From: Paractinoplanes tereljensis
Lineage (GTDB): Bacteria > Actinomycetota > Actinomycetes > Mycobacteriales > Micromonosporaceae
Reading direction: 5' to 3'
Length of the DNA: 64,000 nucleotides
Assembly: GCF_016862435.1 (NCBI RefSeq)
Contig: NZ_BOMY01000037.1
Coordinates: 52,275-116,274 of the forward strand
Made by a program: the position numbers and the translations under genes. Of this stretch, positions 55,303-63,717 are shown piece by piece; the first letter of the stretch is position 1; each line of letters starts with the position of its first letter. The notes under the pieces are model-generated. The model did not search any database. It had not been told where the DNA came from and was given only the letters and a program-made list of their open reading frames with translations.

Positions 55303-55558
55303 CCGCCGCCGGGCGGTCCCGCAGGAGCAGGACCGCCGCCGGGCGGTCCCGCAGCAGCAGGCCTTCGAGCGACTCGTGCCGCGGGGAGCGAGTGCGCGGC
55401 GCCTGATGCCCGGTCGCCAGGATCTCGACGCAGACCAGGACGGCGGCCGCGGCACTCGCCACCCGGAGCGGGCGATTGATCCGGCGGCACCCGCGGCGGC
55501 TGAGCAGGAGCTGCACCACCAGAACCACGGCGCCGACTCCGGATAACGCGTAATCCAC
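55271..55558 (-). CDS. Hypothetical protein with one or two TM helices and a duplicated tail
   Basis: 95 residues from a GTG at 55558. Hydrophobic helices lie at about residues 3-20 and 34-50, followed by a soluble tail that contains LLLRDRPAAV twice, encoded by the 30-bp tandem duplication at 55301-55360. There is no Shine-Dalgarno. It overlaps the convergent flavoprotein gene. Weakly supported; it could be a non-coding remnant. Confidence 0.35.
   Translation of the reverse strand: MDYALSGVGAVVLVVQLLLSRRGCRRINRPLRVASAAAAVLVCVEILATGHQAPRTRSPRHESLEGLLLRDRPAAVLLLRDRPAAVSYESRPTGR
55301..55360. repeat. Two-unit 30-bp tandem repeat with internal hairpin
   Basis: Units 55301-55330 and 55331-55360 differ at one base. 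Each contains GACCGCC-GCCG-GGCGGTC, a 7-bp stem with a 4-nt loop. Placed directly after the flavoprotein stop, they could be a doubled terminator. Confidence 0.7.
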
Positions 55559-55758
55559 CTATCGAACATCCGTCGGCCACCTTCACGCGGCCGCTGTTTT
55601 AACGGGACGTCGACAGGCCCGCGCCCTCTTTTAACGCGCTTTTGATCCGGCCGAGCCGGCGAACATCGTCACACATCTCAACACTAATTCCTACTGTAAA
55701 TATAGGCGATGTAGGTAATCTGAGACTGTCGATGAAGACCGGTGAAGTGGAGAGAACG
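55559..55758. promoter_or_regulatory. Intergenic region upstream of peroxiredoxin-like gene
   Basis: 200 bp without a gene. TTAACGC-N4-TTGATCC at 55631-55648 is a weak relative of the kdp direct repeat. An A/T-rich stretch at 55678-55710 (ACTGTAAATATAGG) is the likely promoter, flanked by CCTAC and GTAGG. Confidence 0.4.
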
Positions 55759-56328
55759 ATGGCGACTTCCGTCCGCGCCCAAGGCCACGCTGTTGACGAC
55801 CAGGCGTTTCGGCTTCAGCTCGAGCGCAACGCGATCTGGAACCGGATGGTGGCCGTCGGCGACCGACTGCCCGACCTGCCGCTGCTGGAGGTCGACCTCG
55901 GCGCGATCCATCTGAGCCGGCTGCGCCAGACCGGGCCGGTCGTCCTGCTCTTCATCCGGCACGCCAACTCGCCGGAGTGCGGCGCCGCGCTGCGCCTCTA
56001 CCGGGACTCCCTGGCCCCGGGGCTGGCGGCGCTCGACGCGCACCTGGTCGCCGTGAGCCCGCAGGCAGCGGAGCCGCTCGCGGCCGTCAAGCGCCGGCAC
56101 GACCTCGACTTCTTCGTCGCGTCGGACGGCCGGCACGCCCTGATCGACGCGTTCAACCTCGGCTTCAGCAGCCCGGGCGCCGGGCCCACGCTCGGCACCG
56201 GCCGCTCGGTGCTGCCGTTCGCCGCGGTGGTGGTCGCCGACCGCAGCGGCATCGTCCGGTTCACCGACGTACGGGCCGACTGGTCGACCCGGACCAGCCC
56301 GTCGCGGATCCTGCAGGCGGTCCGCTGA
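55759..56328 (+). CDS. Peroxiredoxin-like (AhpC/TSA-type) protein
   Basis: A 189-residue thioredoxin-fold protein. After a helical N-terminus it has GDRLPDLPLLEVD, the strand PVVLLFIRHA and then SPECGAALRLY: the Sxx-Cys keeps the peroxidatic cysteine position but lacks the second cysteine of CPxC. Later AVSPQAAEP and a long VVVADRSGIVRF strand complete the fold. It probably is a one-Cys PRX-like2 protein reducing peroxides, or a non-catalytic relative. ATG 55759 is chosen from GGAGAG upstream; ATG 55732 is in frame but lacks a ribosome-binding site. Confidence 0.7.
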   Translation: MATSVRAQGHAVDDQAFRLQLERNAIWNRMVAVGDRLPDLPLLEVDLGAIHLSRLRQTGPVVLLFIRHANSPECGAALRLYRDSLAPGLAALDAHLVAVSPQAAEPLAAVKRRHDLDFFVASDGRHALIDAFNLGFSSPGAGPTLGTGRSVLPFAAVVVADRSGIVRFTDVRADWSTRTSPSRILQAVR

Positions 56329-56454
56329 GTTTCCTAGGTTGTTTCCTTGACATACACAGGAGGCGATCCCTAGCGTCAAGGCAATCGTTTTCCTTGACGC
56401 CCGAACTCCCCCTAGCTACATCTGAGGCGCCATCACTATCCCCGAGGTGATGTT
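56329..56454 (+). promoter_or_regulatory. Promoter region of secreted glycoside hydrolase
   Basis: CCTTGAC occurs at 56345 and 56392 on the plus strand and as its complement at 56375, forming an inverted pair plus a direct pair. TTGACA at 56347 is followed 17 nt later by a CTAG-containing hexamer. Possibly tandem promoters overlapping an operator. Confidence 0.4.
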
Positions 56455-58158
56455 GTGCGTAGCCGAACCGCCGTGTCCGCGGCGGCCCTGACCGTCCTCA
56501 CCGTTCTCGCCACCAGCACGCTCTCCGCCCCGGCGCAGGCCGCCGGAAACACCCTCACCGTCAACGTCGGCACCGTCGTGCGGCCGGTCACCCACGTGGC
56601 GGCCGGCGGGCTGTACGCCGTGAACACCGGCAACAACCCGCCGCTGAGCCTGATGTACCCGTTGCGGCTGAACCACCTGACCCAGCCCCCGCCCGGTGGT
56701 CAGCAACTCGGCAACGGCGCCACCCAGCCCTGCTGTGACGGCCTGCAGGTCGGCGGCAAGGTGACAAGCAGCGGCGCCCAGCAGTTCTACCGGCTGCCGG
56801 ACATCTACCCGAACTTCCCGTACCAGTGGATCAGCTGGGCCGACTGGGAGTCCAAGGTGCGCACCATGGTGCAGGCCCGGCTGGCCGCCACCGGCACCAC
56901 CAACGTCGACGGCTACGAGCTGTGGAACGAGCCGGACTGGACCTGGAACACCGCGTCGGCCGGCACCTTCAACGCCGGCTGGGCCCGCACCTTCAAGCTG
57001 ATCCGCACGCTCGACGCGGTGACCCCGATCGTCGGGCCGAGCCACTCCATCTACAACCACAGCTGGATGCTCGATTTCCTCACCAACGCCAAGAACACCA
57101 GCACCGTGCCGGACGTGATCGTCTGGCACGAGCTGGACAACGACAGCTACCTCAACGTGCAGGCGCACGTCGCCGACTACCGGGCGATCGAGACCTCGCT
57201 GGGCATCACGCCCCGGCCGATCTCGATCAACGAGTACGCCTCGCCGTCGCAGGTCGACATCCCCAGCGTGGCGGTCCACTACATGGCGGTCTTCGAACGG
57301 CACGGCATCCGCGACGCCGAACGCGCCTACTGGTACGAGGCCGGCACGCTCAACGGCCTGCTCTACAACAACGCGCCGACCGCGTCGTACTGGACCTACA
57401 AGTGGTACGGCGACCTGGCCGGCAACATCGTGCAGACGGTCCCGGGCTCGTGGCTGGAGGGGGTCGCCGCGTACGACAGCACCCGCAAGATCGTCAACGT
57501 GGTGCTCGGCGGGGACAGCGGGAACAACACCGTCAAGGTCAACGGGCTCGCGGCGCTGGGCACCCAGGTCCGGGTCACCCTGACGCGCAGCGGCACCACC
57601 GGGCGCACCACCAACCAGAGCGCGCCGATCGCGGTCAGCTCGGGCACCTACAACGTGGTCAGCGGCAGCATCAGCGTGCCGGTCAACAGCATGAACGCCC
57701 TGGACTCCTACCAGCTGCTGGTCACCCCGGTCAGCGGCGTGCCGACCTGGCAGCAGCGGTACGAGGCGGAGAACGCCACGGTGGTCAACGCCAACCGGTT
57801 CTCCTCGGCCTCGGCCTCCAGCGGTGGTTACGTCGGACAGATCGACGGCACGACCGACATGCGCAGCGCGTCGTTCGTCGACTTCCTGGTCAACGTGCCG
57901 CAGACCCGGGCGTACACGCTGAACATCGGGTACGCCAACGCCACCGGCGCGAGCGCCACCCAGGGCCTGGCCGCCAACGGCAGCGCCTGGTCGACGGTGA
58001 CCTATCCGGCCACCAGCGCATGGGGAACGTTCGGCTCCTCGGTCAACACCACGGTGAACCTCAACGCCGGCTGGAACACGATCCGGCTGGCCAAGGGCTC
58101 GCCGTACTTCGCCGGCGGGACCGGTTACGCCGAGCTGGACGCGATCACGCTGTCCTGA
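56455..58158 (+). CDS. Secreted clan-A glycoside hydrolase with C-terminal CBM35-like domain
   Basis: A 567-residue exported enzyme. The signal peptide (about 1-29) ends AQAA. The catalytic domain (about 30-330) has the clan A pair: acid/base Glu in YELWNEPDW and nucleophile Glu in SINEYASP, as in GH39/GH5-like enzymes. A beta-sandwich (about 330-430) follows, and a carbohydrate-binding module (about 435-567) opens with RYEAENATVVNA, typical of CBM35. It probably cleaves a plant or microbial beta-linked polysaccharide; family number uncertain. GTG start. Confidence 0.82.
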   Translation: MRSRTAVSAAALTVLTVLATSTLSAPAQAAGNTLTVNVGTVVRPVTHVAAGGLYAVNTGNNPPLSLMYPLRLNHLTQPPPGGQQLGNGATQPCCDGLQVGGKVTSSGAQQFYRLPDIYPNFPYQWISWADWESKVRTMVQARLAATGTTNVDGYELWNEPDWTWNTASAGTFNAGWARTFKLIRTLDAVTPIVGPSHSIYNHSWMLDFLTNAKNTSTVPDVIVWHELDNDSYLNVQAHVADYRAIETSLGITPRPISINEYASPSQVDIPSVAVHYMAVFERHGIRDAERAYWYEAGTLNGLLYNNAPTASYWTYKWYGDLAGNIVQTVPGSWLEGVAAYDSTRKIVNVVLGGDSGNNTVKVNGLAALGTQVRVTLTRSGTTGRTTNQSAPIAVSSGTYNVVSGSISVPVNSMNALDSYQLLVTPVSGVPTWQQRYEAENATVVNANRFSSASASSGGYVGQIDGTTDMRSASFVDFLVNVPQTRAYTLNIGYANATGASATQGLAANGSAWSTVTYPATSAWGTFGSSVNTTVNLNAGWNTIRLAKGSPYFAGGTGYAELDAITLS

Positions 58159-58259
58159 TCAGCGCCCCGCCGGTCGTTGACCCGGCCGGCGGGGTGCCCG
58201 ACGGTAGCAACCTCGCCCCGCCGCTCAGGGGCGCCGGTCGGCGGCCGATCGGGGCGGTT

Positions 58260-59789
58260 ATGGCAGTTTCCGGGATCCGTCGGCTCTGGCTGGGCTACCT
58301 GGCCGTCAGTGCGGTGCTGGTGGTGCTGGTGGGCAGCCTGGTACCGGAGAGTTCGCCGGTCGCCTCGGCCGCCGCCGGGTGCTATCCGCTGCTGACGGTC
58401 GCCGTCGTCATCACCGGCATCCGCCTCAACCGCCCGGCTCGCAAACTCCCCTGGTACCTGTTGATCGCCAGCCTGACCGCCACCATCACCGGCGACGTCG
58501 TGTTCGGTATCTATGTGGCCCACGGGGTGACCCCGTTCCCCTCCCTGGCGGACCCGTTCTGGCTCGCCGGATATGGCTTGGAACTGGCCGGTCTCATGCT
58601 GCTGGTGAACGGCACGCACTGGCGGCGGGACCGGGACAGCATCATCGACACCCTGATGGTCAGCGTCGGCCTTGGCCTGGCCGTCTGGCTGCTGTTCCTG
58701 CGGGCACTTGTCGCTCCGGGGATGTCACTGGACGTCCGGTTGGTAGCGATGGCGTACCCGCTGGCCGGCCTGCTGATGCTCGCCGGGGTGATCCGGATGT
58801 GTACCTCCTCGGTCCGCCGCGGCCCCGCCTTCTGGCAACTCGTCGTCGCGGTCACCGTGCAGGGCGTGCTGCAGGCCGCCTACCAATGGCAGGTCGCGCA
58901 ACACGCGGCCGTCGGCGGCCTCGCGCCCCTGTTCATGGTCTTCTCCGTGCTGCTCGGCGGCGCCGCGCTGCATCCCTCAATGGCGGCGTTCGGCGCCCGC
59001 GACGACCGCCCGGCCGGCAATGCCACGCCACGGCGGGTGATGCTGATCGGCTCGGCCTGCCTGCTGAGCCCGCTGCTGCTGATCGCCAACGGGATAGTCG
59101 ACCGCGGCCGGGTCGACTGGCTGGCCGCCTCGATCTGCTGCATCGTCGTGTTCCTGCTGGTCATCATGCGGATGGTCGGACTGATCCGGACCGTGCAGGA
59201 TCAAGCCGACCGGCTCGAGTCGATCGCCTACCGGGACGCCCTCACCGGGATCGCCAACCGGCGGTCCTGGGATGCCGAACTCGAGCGCCGCCTCGCCATC
59301 GCCCGCCGGGCCGGCGACACCCTGATCGTCGGGCTGATCGACCTGGACCACTTCAAGCGGTACAACGACCTGCTCGGCCACCCGGCCGGCGACCAGCTGC
59401 TGCGGGAGGCGGCCACGGCCTGGGAGCAGCAGTTGCGGGCCGAGGACCTGATCGCCCGGTACGGCGGCGAGGAGTTCGGCCTGATCCTGCACGGCCGGCT
59501 GCGCGACGCCGCCATCGTGATGGACCGGCTCCGCGACGCCACCCCGGACGGGCAGACCTTCTCGGCCGGGCTGGCGCTGTGGACCGGCGACGAGTCGGCC
59601 GCCGAGCTCACCGCCCGGGTCGACGCGGCCCTCTATACCGCCAAACGGGAGGGCCGTGATCAATACTCGGTCACCGGTCATCCGGCCCGCACCGACCAGC
59701 AGACCAACTTCCTACTGGCCGACTCCCGGCCACGGAACGGCCGAGTTCCAGATTCGCTCGAAGGCCGCGCAGTAAAGATCGAACAATAG
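58260..59789 (+). CDS. Membrane diguanylate cyclase (GGDEF)
   Basis: A 509-residue protein. Eight to nine TM helices fill residues 1-320. A GGDEF domain (about 335-490) has the catalytic GGEEF at 402-406 and an inhibitory I-site RAED at 393-396, exactly five residues before it, so product feedback is expected. It makes cyclic di-GMP, controlling development in actinobacteria. The last 26 codons overlap the convergent regulator gene by 78 bp. Confidence 0.92.
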   Translation: MAVSGIRRLWLGYLAVSAVLVVLVGSLVPESSPVASAAAGCYPLLTVAVVITGIRLNRPARKLPWYLLIASLTATITGDVVFGIYVAHGVTPFPSLADPFWLAGYGLELAGLMLLVNGTHWRRDRDSIIDTLMVSVGLGLAVWLLFLRALVAPGMSLDVRLVAMAYPLAGLLMLAGVIRMCTSSVRRGPAFWQLVVAVTVQGVLQAAYQWQVAQHAAVGGLAPLFMVFSVLLGGAALHPSMAAFGARDDRPAGNATPRRVMLIGSACLLSPLLLIANGIVDRGRVDWLAASICCIVVFLLVIMRMVGLIRTVQDQADRLESIAYRDALTGIANRRSWDAELERRLAIARRAGDTLIVGLIDLDHFKRYNDLLGHPAGDQLLREAATAWEQQLRAEDLIARYGGEEFGLILHGRLRDAAIVMDRLRDATPDGQTFSAGLALWTGDESAAELTARVDAALYTAKREGRDQYSVTGHPARTDQQTNFLLADSRPRNGRVPDSLEGRAVKIEQ

Positions 59790-60479
59790 GCCGCCGTCAA
59801 CCTTCTGCAGTCGAATTACCGGGTTCAGGCTGGACGGGTTGCCGTAGACGTGTGGATTGACGACCAGCTGCTCGTCGTACCGGAAAAGGCTGTTGTAAAG
59901 GGTGGTGCCGTGCAGCCGAATTTCGGCGCCGTCGACCTCCAGAAGATCGCGGTATCGGATCAGGCTGGCCTGGATCTGCGAGGGCAGCGTGCCGGCCAGG
60001 CCCTCCTCGTTGTCACGCACCGCTACCGCCGCGCTCGCCGGGTCGCCGAAGCAGAGCCGCACCTTGACGCCGTCCCGGGCCCGTTCGGCGAGGTCCTCGG
60101 CGATGCGCGGCTGAACCTGGGCGAAGAAGGCGCCGGAGAAGACCAGAACGTCCACATTGTTCTGCGCCTCGCCGAGAAGCCGCAGCCAGGTCTCGCGCGG
60201 CACGCTCGCCCGGTCCGAGTAGAGCTCGATCAACTCGGACCGCCCGGTGGTGCGGCCCCGGGCCCCACGGGCCAGGATGCTCGGCCACAGGTAGGTCTCG
60301 TCGGCGTCCAGCAGCTTGGCGGCGGTCCAGCGGTTCTGCCGATGCGGCACGCGGCCGTGTGACAGCCAGCGCTCGACGCTCTTGGTGTCGATGCCGCACT
60401 TCACGGCCAGCTCCTCGGCGCTTACGCCCCGTTGAAGCATGAGTGACCGCAGTTGTTCGTTCGGCAGGGGTTTGTTCAC
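59712..60479 (-). CDS. HTH regulator with PLD/DUF5919-like C-terminal domain
   Basis: About 255 residues from GTG 60479. The N-terminal HTH is LRSLMLQRGVSAEELAVKCGIDTKSVERWL. The C-terminal domain (about 110-255) starts IELYSDRASVPRETWLRLLGEAQNNVDVLVFSG and contains IRLHGTTLYNSLFRYD, similar to DUF5919/phospholipase D-like sensor regions but without an HKD motif. The frame is open to 60569. It is probably a one-component transcription factor; its target may be the divergent methyltransferase. Its 3' end lies inside the cyclase gene. Confidence 0.72.
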   Translation of the reverse strand: MNKPLPNEQLRSLMLQRGVSAEELAVKCGIDTKSVERWLSHGRVPHRQNRWTAAKLLDADETYLWPSILARGARGRTTGRSELIELYSDRASVPRETWLRLLGEAQNNVDVLVFSGAFFAQVQPRIAEDLAERARDGVKVRLCFGDPASAAVAVRDNEEGLAGTLPSQIQASLIRYRDLLEVDGAEIRLHGTTLYNSLFRYDEQLVVNPHVYGNPSSLNPVIRLQKVDGGLLFDLYCAAFERIWNSAVPWPGVGQ

Positions 60480-60682
60480 CCGACGACGGTGCCAGTACCT
60501 ATGGGCACTTTTCAAGCATTTTCTTAGGACATTTTCAATGATCAATACGTCTTGGAAAGGTCCTTCCACGCGGGTGAAACGTCCCAGCGGTACGGGTTGA
60601 CTTGCGGGCGATTCAGCAATGGATCTCCAAGGTCGACGTGATCGTCAATAATCGCGCCGCCAGGAATCGAGAGGAATGGACC
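60480..60682. promoter_or_regulatory. Divergent region, HTH regulator and methyltransferase
   Basis: 203 bp. A/T-rich runs with repeated ATTTTC (60519-60540) are likely promoter DNA for the regulator. TTGACT at 60597-60602 could be the -35 of the methyltransferase gene; no good -10 follows. GAGGAA precedes ATG 60683. Confidence 0.4.
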
Positions 60683-61492
60683 ATGTCGACGGCCGTCCGG
60701 GATCCCGGAACCCCATACGTGTTCAGCAACGACCGGCCCACGGCCCGGCAGCTGCTCGATGCGCTCGGACAGATGCATGACCCGTTCACGATCCGCCGGC
60801 TGACCGAGGCCGGCGTCGCGCCGGGCTCCCGCTGGCTGGAGATCGGCGCCGGGGCCGGCACCATCGCGGGCTGGCTCGCCGACCAGGTCGGCCCGGACGG
60901 CGAGGTGATCGCCACCGACGTCCGCCCGCAGCACATCCGGGAACACGCCGGCGTCACCGTCCTGCAGCACAACATCGTGACCGACGAGCTGCCCGGCGGG
61001 CAGTTCGACGGCATCCACGCCCGCGCGGTCCTGCAGCACCTGCCCGAGCGGCACGAGGTCCTGGCCCGGCTGGCCGGCGCCCTGAAGCCGGGCGGCGTGC
61101 TGGTCGTCGAGGAGATGGAGGCCGGCTGGTCGAAGTCGGTGCTGGCCACTCCGGACGACCGGCTGCACGAGATCACCGCCCACTACGAGACCGCTCTTCA
61201 GCAGGTCCTGCGTACCGCCGGCAACGACCCCACCTGGTGCCGCGGCCTGTTCACCGCGATGGAGAAGGTCGGCCTCGAAGAGGTCGACACGCAGAGCTGG
61301 CAGGGCGCCTGGCGCGGCGGCACCGGGGCGGCCCTGCTCGCTTCGGCCGGCTCGACCGAGCAGCGCGAGCGCCTGATCGCCGCCGGGATGACCGCCGACG
61401 AACTCGACCTGCTGGCCACCCTCGGCCTGGACCCGCGCGTGGTCCTGCGCGGCATCCTGCTGCTCTCGACCTCGGGGCGGCGAGCCGCATGA
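60683..61492 (+). CDS. Class I SAM-dependent methyltransferase
   Basis: A 269-residue Rossmann methyltransferase. Motif I is LEIGAGAGTIAGWLA, then an acidic ATDVRPQH for ribose binding, ARAVLQHLPER and LKPGGVLVVEEME (post-I and motif III). The N-terminal RPTARQLLDALGQMHDPFT helix and a C-terminal helical cap shape the substrate site; substrate unknown. ATG 60683 has GAGGAATGG upstream. It overlaps the lipoprotein gene by ATGA, so it is translationally coupled to an ABC importer. Confidence 0.87.
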   Translation: MSTAVRDPGTPYVFSNDRPTARQLLDALGQMHDPFTIRRLTEAGVAPGSRWLEIGAGAGTIAGWLADQVGPDGEVIATDVRPQHIREHAGVTVLQHNIVTDELPGGQFDGIHARAVLQHLPERHEVLARLAGALKPGGVLVVEEMEAGWSKSVLATPDDRLHEITAHYETALQQVLRTAGNDPTWCRGLFTAMEKVGLEEVDTQSWQGAWRGGTGAALLASAGSTEQRERLIAAGMTADELDLLATLGLDPRVVLRGILLLSTSGRRAA

Positions 61493-62502
61493 GAAATCTC
61501 CGTCGATTCGCGGCCGCGGCCCTGGCCTCGGCCCTGCTGCTGACCGCGTGCAGCAGCGGCGAGAAGGAAACCCCCGCCGCCGAGTCCGGCACGCTGACCC
61601 CGGTCACCTATCTGACCGGTGCCGGCGTGCAGGGCCGCGAGGCGTTCATCTTCGTCGCCATCGAGAAGGGCTACTTCCGCGAGGAAGGCCTCGAGGTGAA
61701 GGTCCAGCCCGGTAACGGCACCGAGCAGAACCTCAAGCTGCTGCAGTCCGGCCAGGCCGACTACGCGATGGTCGACATCACGGCGGCCCTGATCGCGTAC
61801 GGCCAGAAGAAGTTCACCGACTTCACCGTCGTCAACGCCGTACAGCAGATGAACCTGTCCTGCATCATGGCGGTCAGCGGCAAGGGCATCGCCGCGCCCA
61901 AGGACCTGGCCGGCAAGACCATCGCCTACATTCCCGGCGGCGTGGTCTACAGCCTGTTCAAGGCGTACGCCCGGCTCGCCGGGGTGGACAGCACCAACAT
62001 CAAGTGGGTGGTGATGAACCCCCAGCAGATGCCGCAGAACCTCGCGGCCGGCAGCATCGACGCGGCCACCCAGTTCGCGGTCGGCAAGCCGGCGGTCGAG
62101 GCCGCCGCCAAGGGCAAGCCCGCGGTGGTCATGCCGTTCAGCAACTACCTCACTGACCTGTACGGCAACGGCCTGGGCGTAACCAAGAAGCGGATCGCCG
62201 ACAACCCGAAGCAGGTGCAGGCGTTCAACAAGGCGATGCTGCGCGGGGTCGAATACGCGATGGCCCACCCCGACGAGGCCGGCGACATCTACGCCAAATA
62301 CCAGAAACTGCAGCCCGCGCCGGTAGCGGCGGCGGAGAACAAGCTGATGCAGCCGTACGTGCAGGGCGGCGCGAACGGGGCACCGGTCGGCAGCCTCAAC
62401 CGCGACCGGGTGGCCCGCAACATCGCCATCATCCAGAGCGCCGGCCTGATCCCGACCGGCCTGACTCCCGACGACGTAATCACCTACCAGATTCCTTCCT
62501 GA
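61489..62502 (+). CDS. ABC importer substrate-binding lipoprotein, NMT1/THI5-like
   Basis: A 337-residue lipoprotein. Lipobox LLTACSS has the lipidated Cys near residue 20. A periplasmic-binding fold of the NMT1/SsuA type follows: FVAIEKGYFREEGLEV, LLQSGQADYAMVD, DLAGKTIAYIPGGV. Such proteins bind aromatic sulfonates, pyrimidines, nitrate or taurine-like ligands. The coupled upstream methyltransferase hints at a modified or methylated ligand. A strong hairpin follows before the permease. Confidence 0.88.
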   Translation: MRNLRRFAAAALASALLLTACSSGEKETPAAESGTLTPVTYLTGAGVQGREAFIFVAIEKGYFREEGLEVKVQPGNGTEQNLKLLQSGQADYAMVDITAALIAYGQKKFTDFTVVNAVQQMNLSCIMAVSGKGIAAPKDLAGKTIAYIPGGVVYSLFKAYARLAGVDSTNIKWVVMNPQQMPQNLAAGSIDAATQFAVGKPAVEAAAKGKPAVVMPFSNYLTDLYGNGLGVTKKRIADNPKQVQAFNKAMLRGVEYAMAHPDEAGDIYAKYQKLQPAPVAAAENKLMQPYVQGGANGAPVGSLNRDRVARNIAIIQSAGLIPTGLTPDDVITYQIPS

Positions 62503-62505
62503 GGG

Positions 62506-62550
62506 CCGTGGGGTCTCCGTCCGCGTCCGATGTGTCCGGAGACCCCACGG
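62506..62550 (+). terminator. Strong intra-operon hairpin
   Basis: A 14-bp perfect stem (CCGTGGGGTCTCCG and complement) with a 17-nt loop starts 4 bp after the lipoprotein stop. Without a U-run it may act as a partial terminator or mRNA-stabiliser giving more binding protein than permease. Confidence 0.7.
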
Positions 62551-62575
62551 CCGGTCCCGCGAAAGGCAGCCCGTC

Positions 62576-63328
62576 ATTCCCCTTCTCACCCGGATAGCGT
62601 TGCCGGCCATCGGCACGATCGCGCTGATAGCCGCGTGGTGGGCCGCCATAGTCGTGCTGAACATCGAGTCCTATCTGGCGCCGACCCCGCCGCAGGTGCT
62701 GGCCGCGCTGAAGAACACCACCGGCTACCTGACCAGCAACGCGGTAACCACGCTGCTGGAGGTGGTGCAGGGCTACCTGATCGCGGTCGGCCTGGGCCTG
62801 GCGGTAGGCGCCCTTCTGGCGCTCTCCGCTCCCCTGGAGCGGGCGTTCATGCCCGCCATAGTCGCGGTAAACGCCATCCCCAAACTGGCCTTCGCGCCAT
62901 TGCTGCTGGTCTGGATGGGCTTCGGCCAGGGCCCCAAAATCGTCATGGTGGTCCTGCTCTGCACCTTCCCCATCCTGCTGGCCAGCGTCGCCGGCCTGAC
63001 CCGCACGCCGGCCGAGCTGATCGAACTGGCCCAGTCGCTGTCCGCCAACCGCTGGCAGATAATCATGCGCTTCCGCCTGCCGTCGGCTCTCCCACAGATC
63101 TTCGTGGGCCTGAAAACGGCGATGCCACTGGCGGTAATAGGCGCCCTGGTAGGCGAACTTTCCGGCGCCACCAACGGCTTAGGCTTCGTAATAGCCAACG
63201 CCGGCGCCGACACCGCCACGGCTTTCGCCGCAATAACGTTGCTGGCCGCAATAAGCGTAGGCCTCTTCTATTTGGTCTCCCTGACCGAACGCCTACTGCT
63301 CCCCTGGGCCCGAGCCATAACCGACTGA
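62576..63328 (+). CDS. ABC transporter permease (SsuC/TauC type)
   Basis: About 250 residues, six TM helices, with the EAA loop ELAQSLSANRWQIIMRFRLPSALPQ in the fifth cytosolic loop. It pairs with the upstream binding protein. The start is unclear: an ATT codon at 62576 with AAAGG 9 nt upstream gives the usual N-terminus (IPLLTRIALPAIG); TTG 62600 is the first conventional start. No ATP-binding subunit follows in the window; it may be elsewhere or beyond the right edge. Confidence 0.85.
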   Translation: MPLLTRIALPAIGTIALIAAWWAAIVVLNIESYLAPTPPQVLAALKNTTGYLTSNAVTTLLEVVQGYLIAVGLGLAVGALLALSAPLERAFMPAIVAVNAIPKLAFAPLLLVWMGFGQGPKIVMVVLLCTFPILLASVAGLTRTPAELIELAQSLSANRWQIIMRFRLPSALPQIFVGLKTAMPLAVIGALVGELSGATNGLGFVIANAGADTATAFAAITLLAAISVGLFYLVSLTERLLLPWARAITD

Positions 63329-63717
63329 CGCCCCGCCAATTCAGCCGAACACCTGGTCTCCTCCGGCCTCCCCCCGCTCGCCGCACCGATCCGCGAGTGC
63401 CGGTCTCCGGGAACCGGGCGCCGGTCCGCTTTCAATCCAAAGAAGAAGACCCTTTTTGCATACGGGCCGACTCAGTCCCGTGGCACTCAGTCCCGGCAGG
63501 CGAAGCTCACCCTCCGCGCGCCCGCGCCGGGCGGGCCCGACCCCACGCCAGGCGGCCCCGCCCGCCAACAGACCAGCCGCGGCCGTCGTCGACCCGATGC
63601 CGACACCGACTGGCCCGGCTCATCGGCGCGGAGCACGACAAACAGCAGCCCGCTCGCCGCTTCGCCCGGCTTACCCCTCAGTGCCGTGCCAACAGCGGAC
63701 GGTCCGGCAGCGACGCG
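63329..63717. other. Non-coding stretch downstream of the permease
   Basis: No gene is supported on either strand. An A-rich run followed by CCCTTTTTGC (63430-63460) is the only U-run terminator-like element nearby. Two copies of ACTCAGTCCCG occur at about 63469 and 63485. Confidence 0.4.

Noticed and set aside
63341..63568. Minus-strand 75-codon ORF after the permease
   Set aside because: No ribosome-binding site, biased composition and no domain; treated as non-coding.
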